Positions 26,801 to 39,400 of a DNA stretch of 64,000 bases are shown piece by piece. The notes beneath the pieces were generated by a model. That model made no database searches, was not told where the DNA came from, and saw only the letters and a program-made list of their open reading frames with translations. Origin of the DNA: Calendula officinalis (Eukaryota > Streptophyta > Magnoliopsida > Asterales > Asteraceae); assembly GCA_963853835.1 (NCBI GenBank), contig OY970828.1, positions 17,470,977-17,534,976 of the forward strand. Reading direction: 5' to 3'. The position numbers were made by a program, and so were the translations under genes. Position 1 is the first letter of the stretch, and each line of letters opens with the position of its first letter.

Positions 26801-28245
26801 TTAAACCGGAATTAGCGTCCATAGCCCATACGAATGGCCTGTGAACTATTCTAACCACTAGCTATAACCAATAACCTATAAGTATCCATTTTTAAAGTGT
26901 AATTGGTGTTGATAACCCATACAAATGGCCTATGAACCATTAAAACCACAAGCTATGACCAATAACCCATAAGTATCCATTTTAAACCTTAATTGGTGTC
27001 CATTAACCATACGAATGGCCCATGAACCATTATAACGAATAGCTTCGACCAATAACCTATAAGTATCCTTGTTAAACCATAACTAGCGTCCATAGCCTAT
27101 ACGAATGGCCCGTGAACCATTATAACCACTAGCTTCGACCAATAACTTATAAGTATCCATTTTTTAAAGTGTAATTGGTGTTGATAACCTATACAAATGG
27201 CCCGTGAACCATTATAACCACTAGCTATGACCAATAACCTATAAGTATCCATTTTCTAAACTGTAATTGGTCTCTAGAACCCATACGAATGCCCCATGAA
27301 CGATTTTGACCACTAGCTATGACCAATTACCTATAAGTATCCATTTTAAACCTTAATTGGTGTCCATTACCCGTACGAATTGCCCGTGAACCATTATAAC
27401 CACTAGCTACGACCAATAACCTATAAGTATCCTTGTTAAACCATAACTAGTGTCCATAGCCCATACGAATGGCCCGTGAACCATTATAACCACTAGCTAT
27501 AACCAATAACATATAAGTATCCATTTTTTAAACTGTAATTGGTGTTGATAACCCATACAAATGGCCCTTGAACCATTATAACCACTAGCTATGACCAATA
27601 ACCTCTAAGTATTCATTTTTTAATCGAAATTGGTCTCTAGAACCCATACGAATGCCCCGTGAACGATTTTGACCACTAGCTATGACCAATAACCTATAAG
27701 TATCCATTTTAAACCTTAATTGGTGTCCATTACCCATAGCAATGGCCATCAACCATTATAACCAATAGCTTCGACCAATAACCTATAAGTATCCTTGTTA
27801 AACCGGAATTAGCGTCCATAGCCCATACGAATGGCCTGTGAACTATTCTAACCACTAGCTATAACCAATAACCTATAACTATCCATTTTTAAAGTGTAAT
27901 TGGTGTTGATAACCCATACAAATGGCCTGTGAACCATTAAAACCACAAGCTATGACCAATAACCCATAAGTATCCTATTTAAACCTTAATTGGTGTCCAT
28001 TAACCATACGAATGGCCCATGAACCATTATAACGAATAGCTTCGACCAATAACCTATAAGTATCCTTGTTAAACCGTAACTAGCGTCCATAGCCTATACG
28101 AATGGCCCGTGAACCATTATAACCACTAGCTTCGACCAATAACTTATAAGTATCCATTTTTTAAAGTGTAATTGGTGTTGATAACCTATACAAATGGCCC
28201 GTGAACCATTATAACCACTAGCTATGACCAATAACCTATAAGTAT

Positions 28246-31200
28246 CCATTTTCTAAACTGTAATTGGTCTCTAGAACCCATACGAATGCCCCATGAACGA
28301 TTTTGACCACTAGCTATGACCAATTACCTATAAGTTTCCATTTTAAACCTTAATTGGTGTCCATTACCCGTACGAATGGCCCGTGAACCATTATAACCAC
28401 TAGCTACGACCAATAACCTATAAGTATCCTTGTTAAACCATAACTAGTGTCCATAGCCCATACGAATGGCCCGTGAACCATTATAACCACTAGCTATAAC
28501 CAATAACATATAAGTATCCATTTTTTAAACTGTAATTGGTGTTGATAACCCATACAAATGGCCCTTGAACCATTTTAACCACTAGCTATGACCAATAACC
28601 TCTAAGTATTCATTTTTTAACCGAAATTGGTCTCTAGAACCCATACGAATGCCCCGTGAACGATTTTGACCACTAGCTATGACCAATAACCTATAAGTAT
28701 CCATTTTAAACCTTAATTGGTGTCCATTACCCATAGCAATGGCCCATCAACCAATATAACCAATAGCTTCGACCAATAACCTATAAGTATCCTTGTTAAA
28801 CCGGAATTAGCGTCCATAGCCCATACGAATGGCCCGTGAACTATTCTAACCACTAGCTATAACCAATAACCTATAAGTATCCGTTTTTAAAGTGTAATTG
28901 GTGTTGATAACCCATACAAATGGCCTGTGAACCATTATAATCACTAGCTATGACCAATAACCTATAAGTATCCATTTTAAACCTTAATTGGTGTCCATTA
29001 ACCATACGAATGGCCCATGAACCATTATAACGAATAGCTTCGACCAATAACCTATAAGTATCCTTGTAAACCGTAATTAGCATTCGTAGCCCATACGAAT
29101 GGCCCGTGAACCGTTATAACCACTAGCTTCGACCAATAACTTATAAGTATCCATTTTTTAAAGTGTAATTGGTCTTGATAACCCATACAAATGGCCCGTG
29201 AACCATTAAAACCACTAGCTATGACCAATAACCTATAAGTATCCATTTTTTAAACTGTAATTGGTCTCTAGAACCCATACGAATGCCCCATGAACCATTA
29301 TAACCACTAGCTTCGACCAATAACCTATAAGTATCCTTGTTATACCGTAACTAGTGTCCATAGCCCATACGAATGGCCCGTGAACCATTATAACCACTAG
29401 CTATAACCAATAACATATAAGTATCCATTTTTTAAACTGTAATTGGTGTTGATAACCCATACTAATGGCCTGTGAACCATTATAACCACTAGCTATGACC
29501 AATAACCTCTAAGTAATCATTTTTTAATCGAAATTGATCTCTAGAAGCCATACGAATGCCCCGTGAACGATTTTGACCACTAGCTATGACCAATAACCTA
29601 TAAGTATCCATTTTAAACCTTAATTGGTGTCCATTACCCATAGCAATGGCCCATCAACCATTATAGCCAATAGCTTCGACCAATAACCTATAAGTATCCT
29701 TGTTAAACCGGAATTAGCGTCCATAGCCCATACGAATGGCCCGTGAACTATTCTAACCACTAGCTATAACCAATAACCTATAAGTATCCATTTTTAAAGT
29801 GTAATTGGTGTTGATAACCCATACAAATGGCTTGTGAACCATTATAACCACTAGCTATGACCAATAACCTATAAGTATCCATTTTAAACCTTAATTGGTG
29901 TCCATTACCCATAGCAATGGCCCATCAACCATTATAACCAATAGCTTCGACCAATAACCTATAAGTATCCTTGTTAAACCGGAATTAGCGTCCATAGCCC
30001 ATACGAATGGCCTGTGAACTATTCTAACCACTAGCTATAACCAATAACCTATAAGTATCCATTTTTAAAGTGTAATTGGTGTTGATAACCCATACAAATG
30101 GCATGTGAACCATTAAAACCACTAGCTATGACCAATAACCTATAAGTATCCATTTTAAACCTTAATTGGTGTCCATTAACCATACGAATGGCCCATGAAC
30201 CATTATAACGAATAGCTTCGACCAATAACCTATAAGTATCCTTGTTAAACCGTAACTAGCGTCCATAGCCTATACGAATGGCCCGTGAACCATTATAACC
30301 ACTAGCTTCGACCAATAACTTATAAGTATCCATTTTTTAAAGTGTAATTGGTGTTGATAACCTATACAAATGGCCCGTGAACCATTATAACCACTAGCTA
30401 TGACCAATAACCTATAAGTATCCATTTTCTAAACTGTAATTGGTCTCTAGAACCCATACGAATGCCCCATGAACGATTTTGACCACTAGCTATGACCAAT
30501 TACCTATAAGTATCCATTTTAAACCTTAATTGGTGTCCATTACCCGTACGAATGGCCCGTGAACCATTATAACCACTAGCTACGACCAATAACCTATAAG
30601 TATCCTTGTTAAACCATAACTAGTGTCCATAGCCCATACGAATGGCCCGTGAACCATTATAACCACTAGCTATAACCAATAACATATAAGTATCCATTTT
30701 TTAAACTGTAATTGGTGTTGATAACCCATACAAATGGCCCTTGAACCATTATAACCACTAGCTATGACCAATAACCTCTAAGTATTCATTTTTTAATCGA
30801 AATTGGTCTCTAGAACCCATACGAATGCCCCGTGAACGATTTTGACCACTAGCTATGACCAATAACCTATAAGTATCCATTTTAAACCTTAATTGGTGTC
30901 CATTACCCATAGCAATGGCCCATCAACCAATATAACCAATAGCTTCGACCAATAACCTATAAGTATCCTTGTTAAATCGGAATTAGCGTCCATAGCCCAT
31001 ACGAATGGCCCGTGAACTATTCTAACCACTAGCTATAACCAATAACCTATAAGTATCCATTTTTAAAGTGTAATTGGTGTTGATAACCCATACAAATGGC
31101 CTGTGAACCATTATAATCACTAGCTATGACCAATAACCTATAAGTATCCATTTTAAACCTTAATTGGTGTCCATTAACCATACGAATGGCCCATGAACCA

Positions 31201-32597
31201 TTATAACGAATAGCTTCGACCAATAACCTATAAGTATCCTTGTAAACCGTAATTAGCATTCGTAGCCCATACGAATGGCCCGTGAACCGTTATAACCACT
31301 AGCTTCGACCAATAACTTATAAGTATCCATTTTTTAAAGTGTAATTGGTCTTGATAACCCATACAAATGGCCCGTGAACCATTAAAACCACTAGCTATGA
31401 CCAATAACCTATAAGTATCCATTTTTTAAACTGTAATTGGTCTCTAGAACCCATACGAATGCCCCATGAACCATTATAACCACTAGCTTCGACCAATAAC
31501 CTATAAGTATCCTTGTTATACCGTAACTAGTGTCCATAGCCCATACGAATGGCCCGTGAACCATTATAACCACTAGCTATAACCAATAACATATAAGTAT
31601 CCATTTTTTAAACTGTAATTGGTGTTGATAACCCATACTAATGGCCTGTGAACCATTATAACCACTAGCTATGACCAATAACCTCTAAGTAATCATTTTT
31701 TAATCGAAATTGATCTCTAGAAGCCATACGAATGCCCCGTGAACGATTTTGACCACTAGCTATGACCAATAACCTATAAGTATCCATTTTAAACCTTAAT
31801 TGGTGTCCATTACCCATAGCAATGGCCCATCAACCATTATAGCCAATAGCTTCGACCAATAACCTATAAGTATCCTTGTTAAACCAGAATTAGCGTCCAT
31901 AGCCCATACGAATGGCCCGTGAACTATTCTAACCACTAGCTATAACCAATAACCTATAAGTATCCATTTTTAAAGTGTAATTGGTGTTGATAACCCATAC
32001 AAATGGCTTGTGAACCATTATAACCACTAGCTATGACCAATAACCTATAAGTATCCATTTTAAACCTTAATTGGTGTCCATTACCCATAGCAATGGCCCA
32101 TCAACCATTATAACCAATAGCTTCGACCAATAACCTATAAGTATCCTTGTTAAACCGGAATTAGCGTCCATAGCCCATACGAATGGCCTGTGAACTATTC
32201 TAACCACTAGCTATAACCAATAACCTATAAGTATCCATTTTTAAAGTGTAATTGGTGTTGATAACCCATACAAATGGCATGTGAACCATTAAAACCACTA
32301 GCTATGACCAATAACCTATAAGTATCCATTTTAAACCTTAATTGGTGTCCATTAACCATACGAATGGCCCATGAACCATTATAACGAATAGCTTCGACCA
32401 ATAACCTATAAGTATCCTTGTTAAACCGTAACTAGCGTCCATAGCCTATACGAATGGCCCGTGAACCATTATAACCACTAGCTTCGACCAATAACTTATA
32501 AGTATCCATTTTTTAAAGTGTAATTGGTGTTGATAACCTATACAAATGGCCCGTGAACCATTATAACCACTAGCTATGACCAATAACCTATAAGTAT
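28246..32597. repeat. Two tandem copies of a 2176-bp, 24-monomer superunit
   Basis: 28246-30421 and 30422-32597 are near-identical. Both contain a D/A hybrid monomer (about 29.28 and 31.46 kb) in which a D beginning (GCCCCATGAACC) runs straight into an A ending, a B monomer with GTTATACCGTAAC, and a doubled A2-B3-C3 triplet. A third copy of this superunit lies right of element 1 at about 46259-48433 (2175 bp by the same landmark). Confidence 0.8.
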
Positions 32598-33932
32598 CCA
32601 TTTTCTAAACTGTAATTGGTCTCTAGAACCCATACGAATGCCCCATGAACGATTTTGACCACTAGCTATGACCAATTACCTATAAGTATCCATTTTAAAC
32701 CTTAATTGGTGTCCATTACCCGTACGAATGGCCCGTGAACCATTATAACCACTAGCTACGACCAATAACCTATAAGTATCCTTGTTAAACCATAACTAGT
32801 GTCCATAGCCCATACGAATGGCCCGTGAACCATTATAACCACTAGCTATAACCAATAACATATAAGTATCCATTTTTTAAACTGTAATTGGTGTTGATAA
32901 CCCATACAAATGGCCCTTGAACCATTATAACCACTAGCTATGACCAATAACCTCTAAGTATTCATTTTTTAATCGAAATTGGTCTCTAGAACCCATACGA
33001 ATGCCCCGTGAACGATTTTGACCACTAGCTATGACCAATAACCTATAAGTATCCATTTTAAACCTTAATTGGTGTCCATTACCCATAGCAATGGCCCATC
33101 AACCATTATAACCAATAGCTTCGACCAATAACCTATAAGTATCCTTGTTAAACCGGAATTAGCGTCCATAGCCCATACGAATGGCCCGTGAACTATTCTA
33201 ACCACTAGCTATAACCAATAACCTATAAGTATCCATTTTTAAAGTGTAATTGGTGTTGATAACCCCATACAAATGGCCTGTGAACCATTAAAACCACAAG
33301 CTATGACCAATAACCCATAAGTATCCATTTTAAACCTTAATTGGTGTCCATTAACCATACGAATGGCCCATGAACCATTATAACGAATAGCTTCGACCAA
33401 TAACCTATAAGTATCCTTGTTAAACCGTAACTAGCGTCCATAGCCTATACGAATGGCCCGTGAACCATTATAATCACTAGCTTCGATCAATAACTTATAA
33501 GTATCCATTTTTTAAAGTGTAATTGGTGTTGATAACCTATACAAATGGCCCGTGAACCATTATAACCACTAGCTATGACCAATAACCTATAAGTATCCAT
33601 TTTCTAAACTGTAATTGGTCTCTAGAACCCATACGAATGCCCCATGAATGATTTTGACCACTAGCTATGACCAATTACCTATAAGTATCCATTTTAAACC
33701 TTAATTGGTGTCCATTACCCGTACGAATGGCCCGTGAACCATTATAACCACTAGCTACGACCAATAACCTATAAGTATCCTTGTTAAACCATAACTAGTG
33801 TCCATAGCCCATACGAATGGCCCGTGAACCATTATAACCACTAGCTATAACCAATAACATATAAGTATCCATTTTTTAAACTGTAATTGGTGTTGATAAC
33901 CCATACAAATGGCCCTTGAACCATTTTAACCA

Positions 33933-33937
33933 CTAGC
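33933..33937. repeat. Target site duplication of element 1, left copy (CTAGC)
   Basis: CTAGC precedes the LTR start TGTTGG and is repeated exactly at 41336-41340 after the other LTR. Removing the element and one copy restores a normal ACCACTAGCTATGACC satellite junction. Confidence 0.92.
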
Positions 33938-34602
33938 TGTTGGAATATGCTTCACGCGTATAACATATAGTTATATGGCTAGTTGTTTGTGAGCCTAAAG
34001 GGTCACACACTTAAACACTAAACACCATTATATAATTAGTGTAATTAGTGTAATTACATTAATTATTAATATATAAAAGCTTCATGCTTGTATATAATAA
34101 GTTTAATATTAATTGTTAATATTGAAACTTTATTATGAGCAAACTAGAAGAAACAAATAACAAGGGACTAGAGTGAAAATAGAAGTATGGTTTATGGAAA
34201 TCTTTAATGGGTCTTTATGGCACAATTATGTGTGATGAATGAGTCCATAAACACTCCCTTTGACCCCTCTCTTGGATGTGCACCATAACACACACAAGAA
34301 GGTGTTTTTGTTTTCTTCCTATTTTTTTGCTCTCAAGAATCAAGGACTAGCATCCTCCTTTGGTGTTCTTGAAGTGTTGTGTGGACTTTCTTTTAGAGGT
34401 ATTCTAATTGAATACTTGGTTTCAATCCATCACCAACTCCATCCGAATACACAATAATCAAAGGCAACTAGGGTATGAATTCTTATACCATTCTCTTTGA
34501 TTTTCTTATAGTTTAATTGTATGATTGATATCAAGATCCGTTCATGGTGATTAAATCTTTCCGCTGCGTTTTGTTACTTGTAATAACCGAAAATCACCAT
34601 TA
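33938..34602 (+). repeat. 5' LTR of element 1 (665 bp)
   Basis: Starts TGTTGGAATATGC and ends AATCACCATTA. The end is fixed by the target duplication and by the primer-binding site two bases further on. The terminal dinucleotides are therefore TG and TA, not the usual TG and CA. The first 80 bp or so and the last 280 bp or so are almost identical to element 2's LTR; the middle is clearly diverged. Confidence 0.93.
34072..34078 (+). promoter_or_regulatory. Candidate TATA box in element 1 5' LTR
   Basis: TATAAAA lies 135 bp into the LTR, followed by GCTTCATGCTTG. The same site is at 40805-40811 in the 3' LTR. Element 2 differs here (a TTAATATAAGC context), so promoter strength may differ between the two families. 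The call rests on motif and position only; other TATA-like stretches are nearby. Confidence 0.4.
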
Positions 34603-34603
34603 G

Positions 34604-34611
34604 TGGTATCA
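34604..34611 (+). other. Primer-binding site of element 1 (initiator tRNA-Met type)
   Basis: TGGTATCA begins one base after the LTR and matches the start of the plant initiator tRNA-Met complement (TGGTATCAGAGC). The match is interrupted by an extra C before GAG (TGGTATCACGAG). The same sequence is present in element 2. Confidence 0.8.
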
Positions 34612-35705
34612 CGAGTCATTATATTAATCATATAATTAGCTAGATTTTGTGAAAAGTGGCAAAAACCAATCTTTTTTGTGTTTTTTAAAATTCCGATCGG
34701 ACCAAACACAAAAACCCTACGGGTTTTTTAATTTAATTTTCGGATTTTTATAAAAATATGGGTTAAAATATGGTATTTTTGGAATCCTATTGTCACTTGT
34801 TACAAAAGCATATCAAAAAATTAATCTTGTTATTGTTTTTTTGATTATTTGGCTTGGAATTTAATTTTTAATTCCATTTTGTTGATATGGCAAAACATGT
34901 ATTTTTGCCATATCCCAAGCCAAAGCCTTGTCAATTGTTGCTTGTTTGTGCAAACCGATGAAAGCCTAGACCATTTGTGAATGAATGTGGTTGATGTTTG
35001 GTTGTTTGGTTGTTTGGGAAAAGCCTTGTTTTTTTTTGGCTTAATTGTTGTAATTTGTTTCATTTATTTTTCTTTTATTTTTGGTGCCATTTTTGGGGCA
35101 ATTTGTAATGTAAAAGTAATAGAATAGATTGTATTTATTTTATCTTTTTATTGTAAATTGTTGACAAAAAATATTGAAGACTAATGAAGAAAACAACAAA
35201 TTTCCGTCACAAAAGCGAGGGCTGTGCGAAAACAGGTTTTCCAGAGGCATACGGACTCCGTTTTGGGCGATTCAAAAGCCTAAAATGCTTGCAAAGTCGT
35301 GGGCTACAACTTTCCAGAAGGCCGGGAAGACCAACGAAGATTCCTTCAGTGACTTTTCGGGCTTCAAAGTCTGCTGGAATTTTCTGGCAGATTACACTTT
35401 TTCACAATTTTGGGTTCTACTTGCTCAAGAATGTCTTGGAGCAAGTGGGAGCCCATTGGGTTTATGTAGGCCCGTTTGGGTTCATGTTGGCCCGTCCCCT
35501 AGTTTGACCCTTCGGTCCGTCGTGATGACTCACGTGACCGAACCTAGGATTTCATCGGTTGAGGTTTGCACAAAATTTGTTGCATGTTTTATTTATGTTT
35601 GTGGTTGTTTTCTTTTCCTATTAGATACAAGTAAATAAAACAATTAAAAATGGTTTTTTGACACAAACATTAAAACATCCAAACATTTAATCATCGATAA
35701 TTACT

Positions 35706-35875
35706 AGTTAATCATTGATGATTAAACCTTTAATCTAAAATTGTTTTGAGATTAAACTAAGTTTAAATATGATTTGAAACTTAAAATAATAGTTAATCAT
35801 TGATGATTAAACCTTTAATCTAAAATTGTTTTGAGATTAAACTAAGTTTAAATACGATTTGAAACTTAAACCTTA
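35706..35875 (+). repeat. 85-bp tandem duplication in element 1 leader
   Basis: AGTTAATCATTGATGATTAA starts at 35706 and again at 35791, and the two 85-bp units differ at very few sites (for example AAATATG versus AAATACG). Element 2 has a single copy in the equivalent place (about 55090-55170). The unit contains the small palindromic motif TAATCATTGATGATTA. Confidence 0.85.
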
Positions 35876-36439
35876 ATAATCGTTAAATGTTTTTACCTTT
35901 TATTAAACGACTTATGAAGTGATATGAATGAAGTACATGATTCATTCATATCTTAATAAAATTTTATTAATTAAAATTTAACATACCTAAAATTTAAGTC
36001 ACGCCGTCCAATCGGTTGTAAATCACTTGCTTCTATTTTTGAATTCACGTGAGACGTGGTTTGAATCTAGATCCGAGGTCATTATTCTCTACGCGTGAGA
36101 CCTAGAGCTATTTTGACATGATTTCACATTGGATGACTTAATCGAGTTACCGGTGAGACCTTGACTCGAGGCGACGATGCGACAAACATGCCACTTGACC
36201 CTAGATGCTTGTTCACTAGGTGCCATGAAGTCCCATACCTCTAAGAGTTGCACTTGTAATGCAATTGTTGATCGTCACCTACCTATTGGATCTATCACCT
36301 CTAGCAGATCAACTGATGCGGTGATAGAAGCTCAATGGGATCTTAGCTTTTAATTAAAATTAATTGGGTAGTTAATTGATTAAAAGAAATTATTATTGAA
36401 AATACTATTTTTTGAACTTTGGTTGTTATACAGATAACA

Positions 36440-39400
36440 ACAACATCAAAACCTAAGTATCTCCACTCAAAAATCAGTTCTTGAAAACTGAAACTGACTA
36501 ATATCAACTTTATCTTCTGATATCGAATTCTAAGGATTGTCCTTAGAGATGAGAAAGTTGATATACCTATAAGAGGCCTTACCTGAGGCACCTCCTGTCA
36601 GTGATTCTGCTGCTGTTCGTCAAGCCTTTACCGAAACGTTTAACGAACACCAAGAAGTTGCTACTCATATGCTTGTGAGCATGAACCCCGAGATTCGAAA
36701 GTACTTCGAGGAACTCACAGCATATGACATGATAAGCGAGTTGAAAATAATATTTTAACAAAAGGCAGAACTTGAACTGTTCAAAACAGTTAAAGCATTC
36801 CATGCTTGCAATCAGGAGGACGGCCAATCAGTTAGCACTTACATCTTGAATATGCAATGCTATCTTGATCCAATGGAACGTCTTGGTTACCCCTTACCAC
36901 AAGTTCTTGGAATGAGCTTGATTCTTACCTCACTATCCAAGGACTATGACCAGTTTGAAAAGTGTTTTAAAAGTACATAGCATGGGGAAGACAATCGTTG
37001 AACATGCTATGGTAAAACTGGTTGAGCAAGGGTTACCCAATACTTTTCTTGCAATTAGGGAAGGTAAACCGCAAGCACAAGGCAAGAGTCTAGGTAAGGG
37101 TAAGCTAGTTTACTTTTCCAAACCTACGATTCCCCCACCTGCTAAAAAGGAGCACCCTGCAAAGGATATTTCTTGCCATCATTGCGATGAAACTGGCCAT
37201 TGAAGGAGGAATTGTCCTGCCTACGTGGCAGAGTTGATGAAGGACAAATGTGTTCTAGTTAGCACATTAGGTATCTTCATTATAGAACTCCATACTTTTC
37301 GTGATAAATCTTGAGTGTATGACACTAGTTGTGGAACTCACATTTACACAAATGTGCAAGATTGAATGTGAAGTAGAAAGCTAAATGAATGGAAGCTGTG
37401 ATCTTATCCTTCCTAATGCGTTAATTATTGTTTTGAATAATTGTCAATTATGCATTGTTTAGCTTTATCGTTTGTTGAATAAGGGATTATGATATCTTGT
37501 TTTATGAAAAATAACATTTTTTATTACTATTCCTTATAATAGTATGTTTGAAATTAATATGCATGATCCTAATTCAAACGATAGTTCTATATACAAATGT
37601 AGCACTCAAGAATCCAAATTGGTTTGGATTCTACTTACCTAGAGCATCGTCATCTTTTCCACATAAACAACTCGACGGGCTTCTTTACAAATGATTATGA
37701 ATCATTTAAAATGCCTCTCTTGTATATTATGGAAAGATAACAAGAAAACTTTTCTCCCATGTTGGCAAAAGAGCTAAAAATCTACTTGGACTCATACATA
37801 CTGATGTATGTGGCCCTTTTAGAACTAAGACTAGGGAAGGTGCCACCTACTTTCACTGATGATATCATTCGATGTGGTTATGTTTACTTGATTAAACATC
37901 AACATGGAAGCTTTAATGATATCAGTCGCTATGGTTATGTTTACTTGATTAGACATAAACATGAAATCTTTGAAACGTTCAAAGCTTCCTAAAGTAAAAG
38001 TAGAAAATCAACTTAGCAAGACAACAAAGGCTTTCAGTCCTGATTACGGATGAAAGTACATGAGTCAAGAGTTTCTGGATCATCCCTCACATCGTGAGAT
38101 TGTCTCACAATTCACTCTTTCATACACTCCACAAGATAATGGTGCGTCTGGAAAGAGATATCGGACCCTGTATGACATGGTGCGATCTATGATGAGTCCT
38201 ACTACTCTTACACTATCCTTTTGAGGGGCATGCACTGAAGTCTGCTGCTCGAATACTTGATATGGTTCCGACCAAAAGGTTAAAAAGACACCATATGAGA
38301 TATGGCGTGGGAAAGTCCCAATTTGTCTTACTTGAGGATCTGGGGTTGTGAGGATCTCGTGGAACGAGACATGCCGAACAAACTTGAGCCCATATCTATC
38401 AAGTATATCTTCGATTACTATTTTACTTCCCAACTGAGAACAAATGGTTGTTACTCGGTATGCTGAGTTTCTTGAGAACAGTCTCATTTCACAAAGCAAG
38501 TGGGAGCACTATAGACTTTGACAAGATTCAAAGTGAAGATACACAACCTTCTGGTAACACTAGCAAATATCATTCTGAGGCTGGACATATAGATGTTGGA
38601 CCACAGGATGATGTTGTTCCCATTCATAGATCCGCAAGGACACTTCATGCACCTGAACGATATAGATTTATGTCGATGCTGAGGAGCAAGTTTCGAGGAT
38701 CATTATGAACCCCCTAACTATCAAGTTGCATTATCGAATTTTGTATTCGAAAAATGACTTGAAGCTATGAATGCGAAAATAAAATCCATGAGAGACAATC
38801 AAGTTTTGAACTTAGTTGATCTTTCTCAAAACAGTAAGACTGTTGACATGGATGAAAATATATACACCTATAAATCTCTCATAGTAGCAAAAGGTTACAC
38901 TCAATCCTACTGGATTGACAATGATGAAACCTTCTCGCCTGTTACTAAAGACATTAGGATTCTTATAGCCAAAGTAGTGTACTATGACTACGAAATTTGG
39001 TTGATGATGAAATCAAATCGTTTGTTTCACCTAAAACCCAAACTGAGTATGTGTATATATGAAAGCTAGTGGGAGCGTTGTCGTTTCTCAAGTCATACAT
39101 GTTGATGACATGTCACTCATGTGAAACAATATACCATGCTACAAGATGAAAATCCTGGCTTGGAAAATGTTTCGACATGATGGATTGTAGGGACACGACA
39201 TACATACTTGAAGTAAAGATCTATAATGATAGATCAAAGCGGTTAATTGGTTTAAGTCGAAGTGCTTACATTGACAAAATTCTAAATGGTTTAGAGTGGT
39301 ACTCCCAAACGAGGAAGTCCTCGTATGCCACACAATGTAAACTTGAGTGAGACTCAAGGACCTTCCACACCTGATGTGGTGAAGCGGATGAATGTAATCC

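Larger units (their letters stand above)
1763..33937. repeat. Satellite array, left segment (90-91 bp monomer, about 355 copies)
   Basis: Every 90-91 bp the constant box CCAATAACCTATAAGTATCC recurs, followed by a variable centre, then CCCATACGAATGGCCCGTGA and CCATTATAACCACTAGC. All copies have the same orientation. Four centre types (A, B, C, D) follow one another in ordered, not random, sequence, so this is a higher-order repeat. The reverse strand often stays open for 60-137 codons because 90 bp is 30 codons and the monomer has few stops on that strand; I do not treat these frames as genes. Location in centromeric, pericentromeric or subtelomeric heterochromatin is likely but cannot be read from the sequence. 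Confidence 0.97.
23821..33937. repeat. Satellite domain IV, left part (11-mer, about 998 bp HOR)
   Basis: Monomer order is D1-A1-B2-C2-D2-A2-B3-C3-A3-B1-C1, 11 monomers. The D1 landmark CCATTTTCTAAACTG is at 26251, 27249, 28246, 30422, 32598 and 33597, giving spacings of 998, 997, 2176, 2176 and 999 bp. The 2176-bp steps are composite 24-monomer units. Subtypes are distinguished by private changes such as CCATAGCAATGG (A2), AACCGGAATTAGCG (B3) and AACCATAACTAG (B2). Copies of the unit are very similar to each other, which points to recent unequal exchange or amplification. Confidence 0.85.
34603..36439 (+). other. Leader (5' untranslated region) of element 1, about 1.84 kb
   Basis: There is no gag coding here. 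The leader is nearly the same sequence as element 2's leader over most of its length, including a stretch with two overlapping open frames (35174-35638, 154 codons; 35184-35507, 107 codons) that are also open in element 2. It contains a private 85-bp tandem duplication (35706 on) and a private insertion of about 70 bp near 36295-36350. Conservation that exceeds that of the dead gag-pol suggests cis-acting RNA functions such as packaging or dimerisation, which is inference. I do not call the small frames genes. Confidence 0.7.

Noticed and set aside
1881..33937. Many minus-strand open frames of 60-137 codons with a MVIASGYNGSRAI / MDTYRLL pattern
   Set aside because: They are the satellite read in reverse. 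A 90-bp monomer is 30 codons, so frames stay open across copies; they start and stop with monomer-length changes and recur at array periodicity. The same applies to such frames at 47-49 kb and 57-64 kb.
1763..33937. CRISPR array
   Set aside because: The array is directly tandem with no unique spacers: monomers are 90-91 bp, homologous along their whole length and ordered in higher-order units.
34260..34457. 65-codon frame in element 1 LTR, repeated at 40993-41190
   Set aside because: Identical only because the LTRs are identical. Element 2's LTR is diverged over the first half of this stretch, and no domain is visible.
35174..35638. Leader frame of 154 codons called as a gene
   Set aside because: The DNA is conserved in all positions between the two elements and a second overlapping frame is equally open, so coding cannot be told from RNA or DNA conservation. 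Kept as a finding, not as a gene.
36343..36827. Minus-strand frames of 82 codons at 36343-36591 and 36579-36827
   Set aside because: They lie antisense to the leader end and gag remnant of element 1 and have no independent support.
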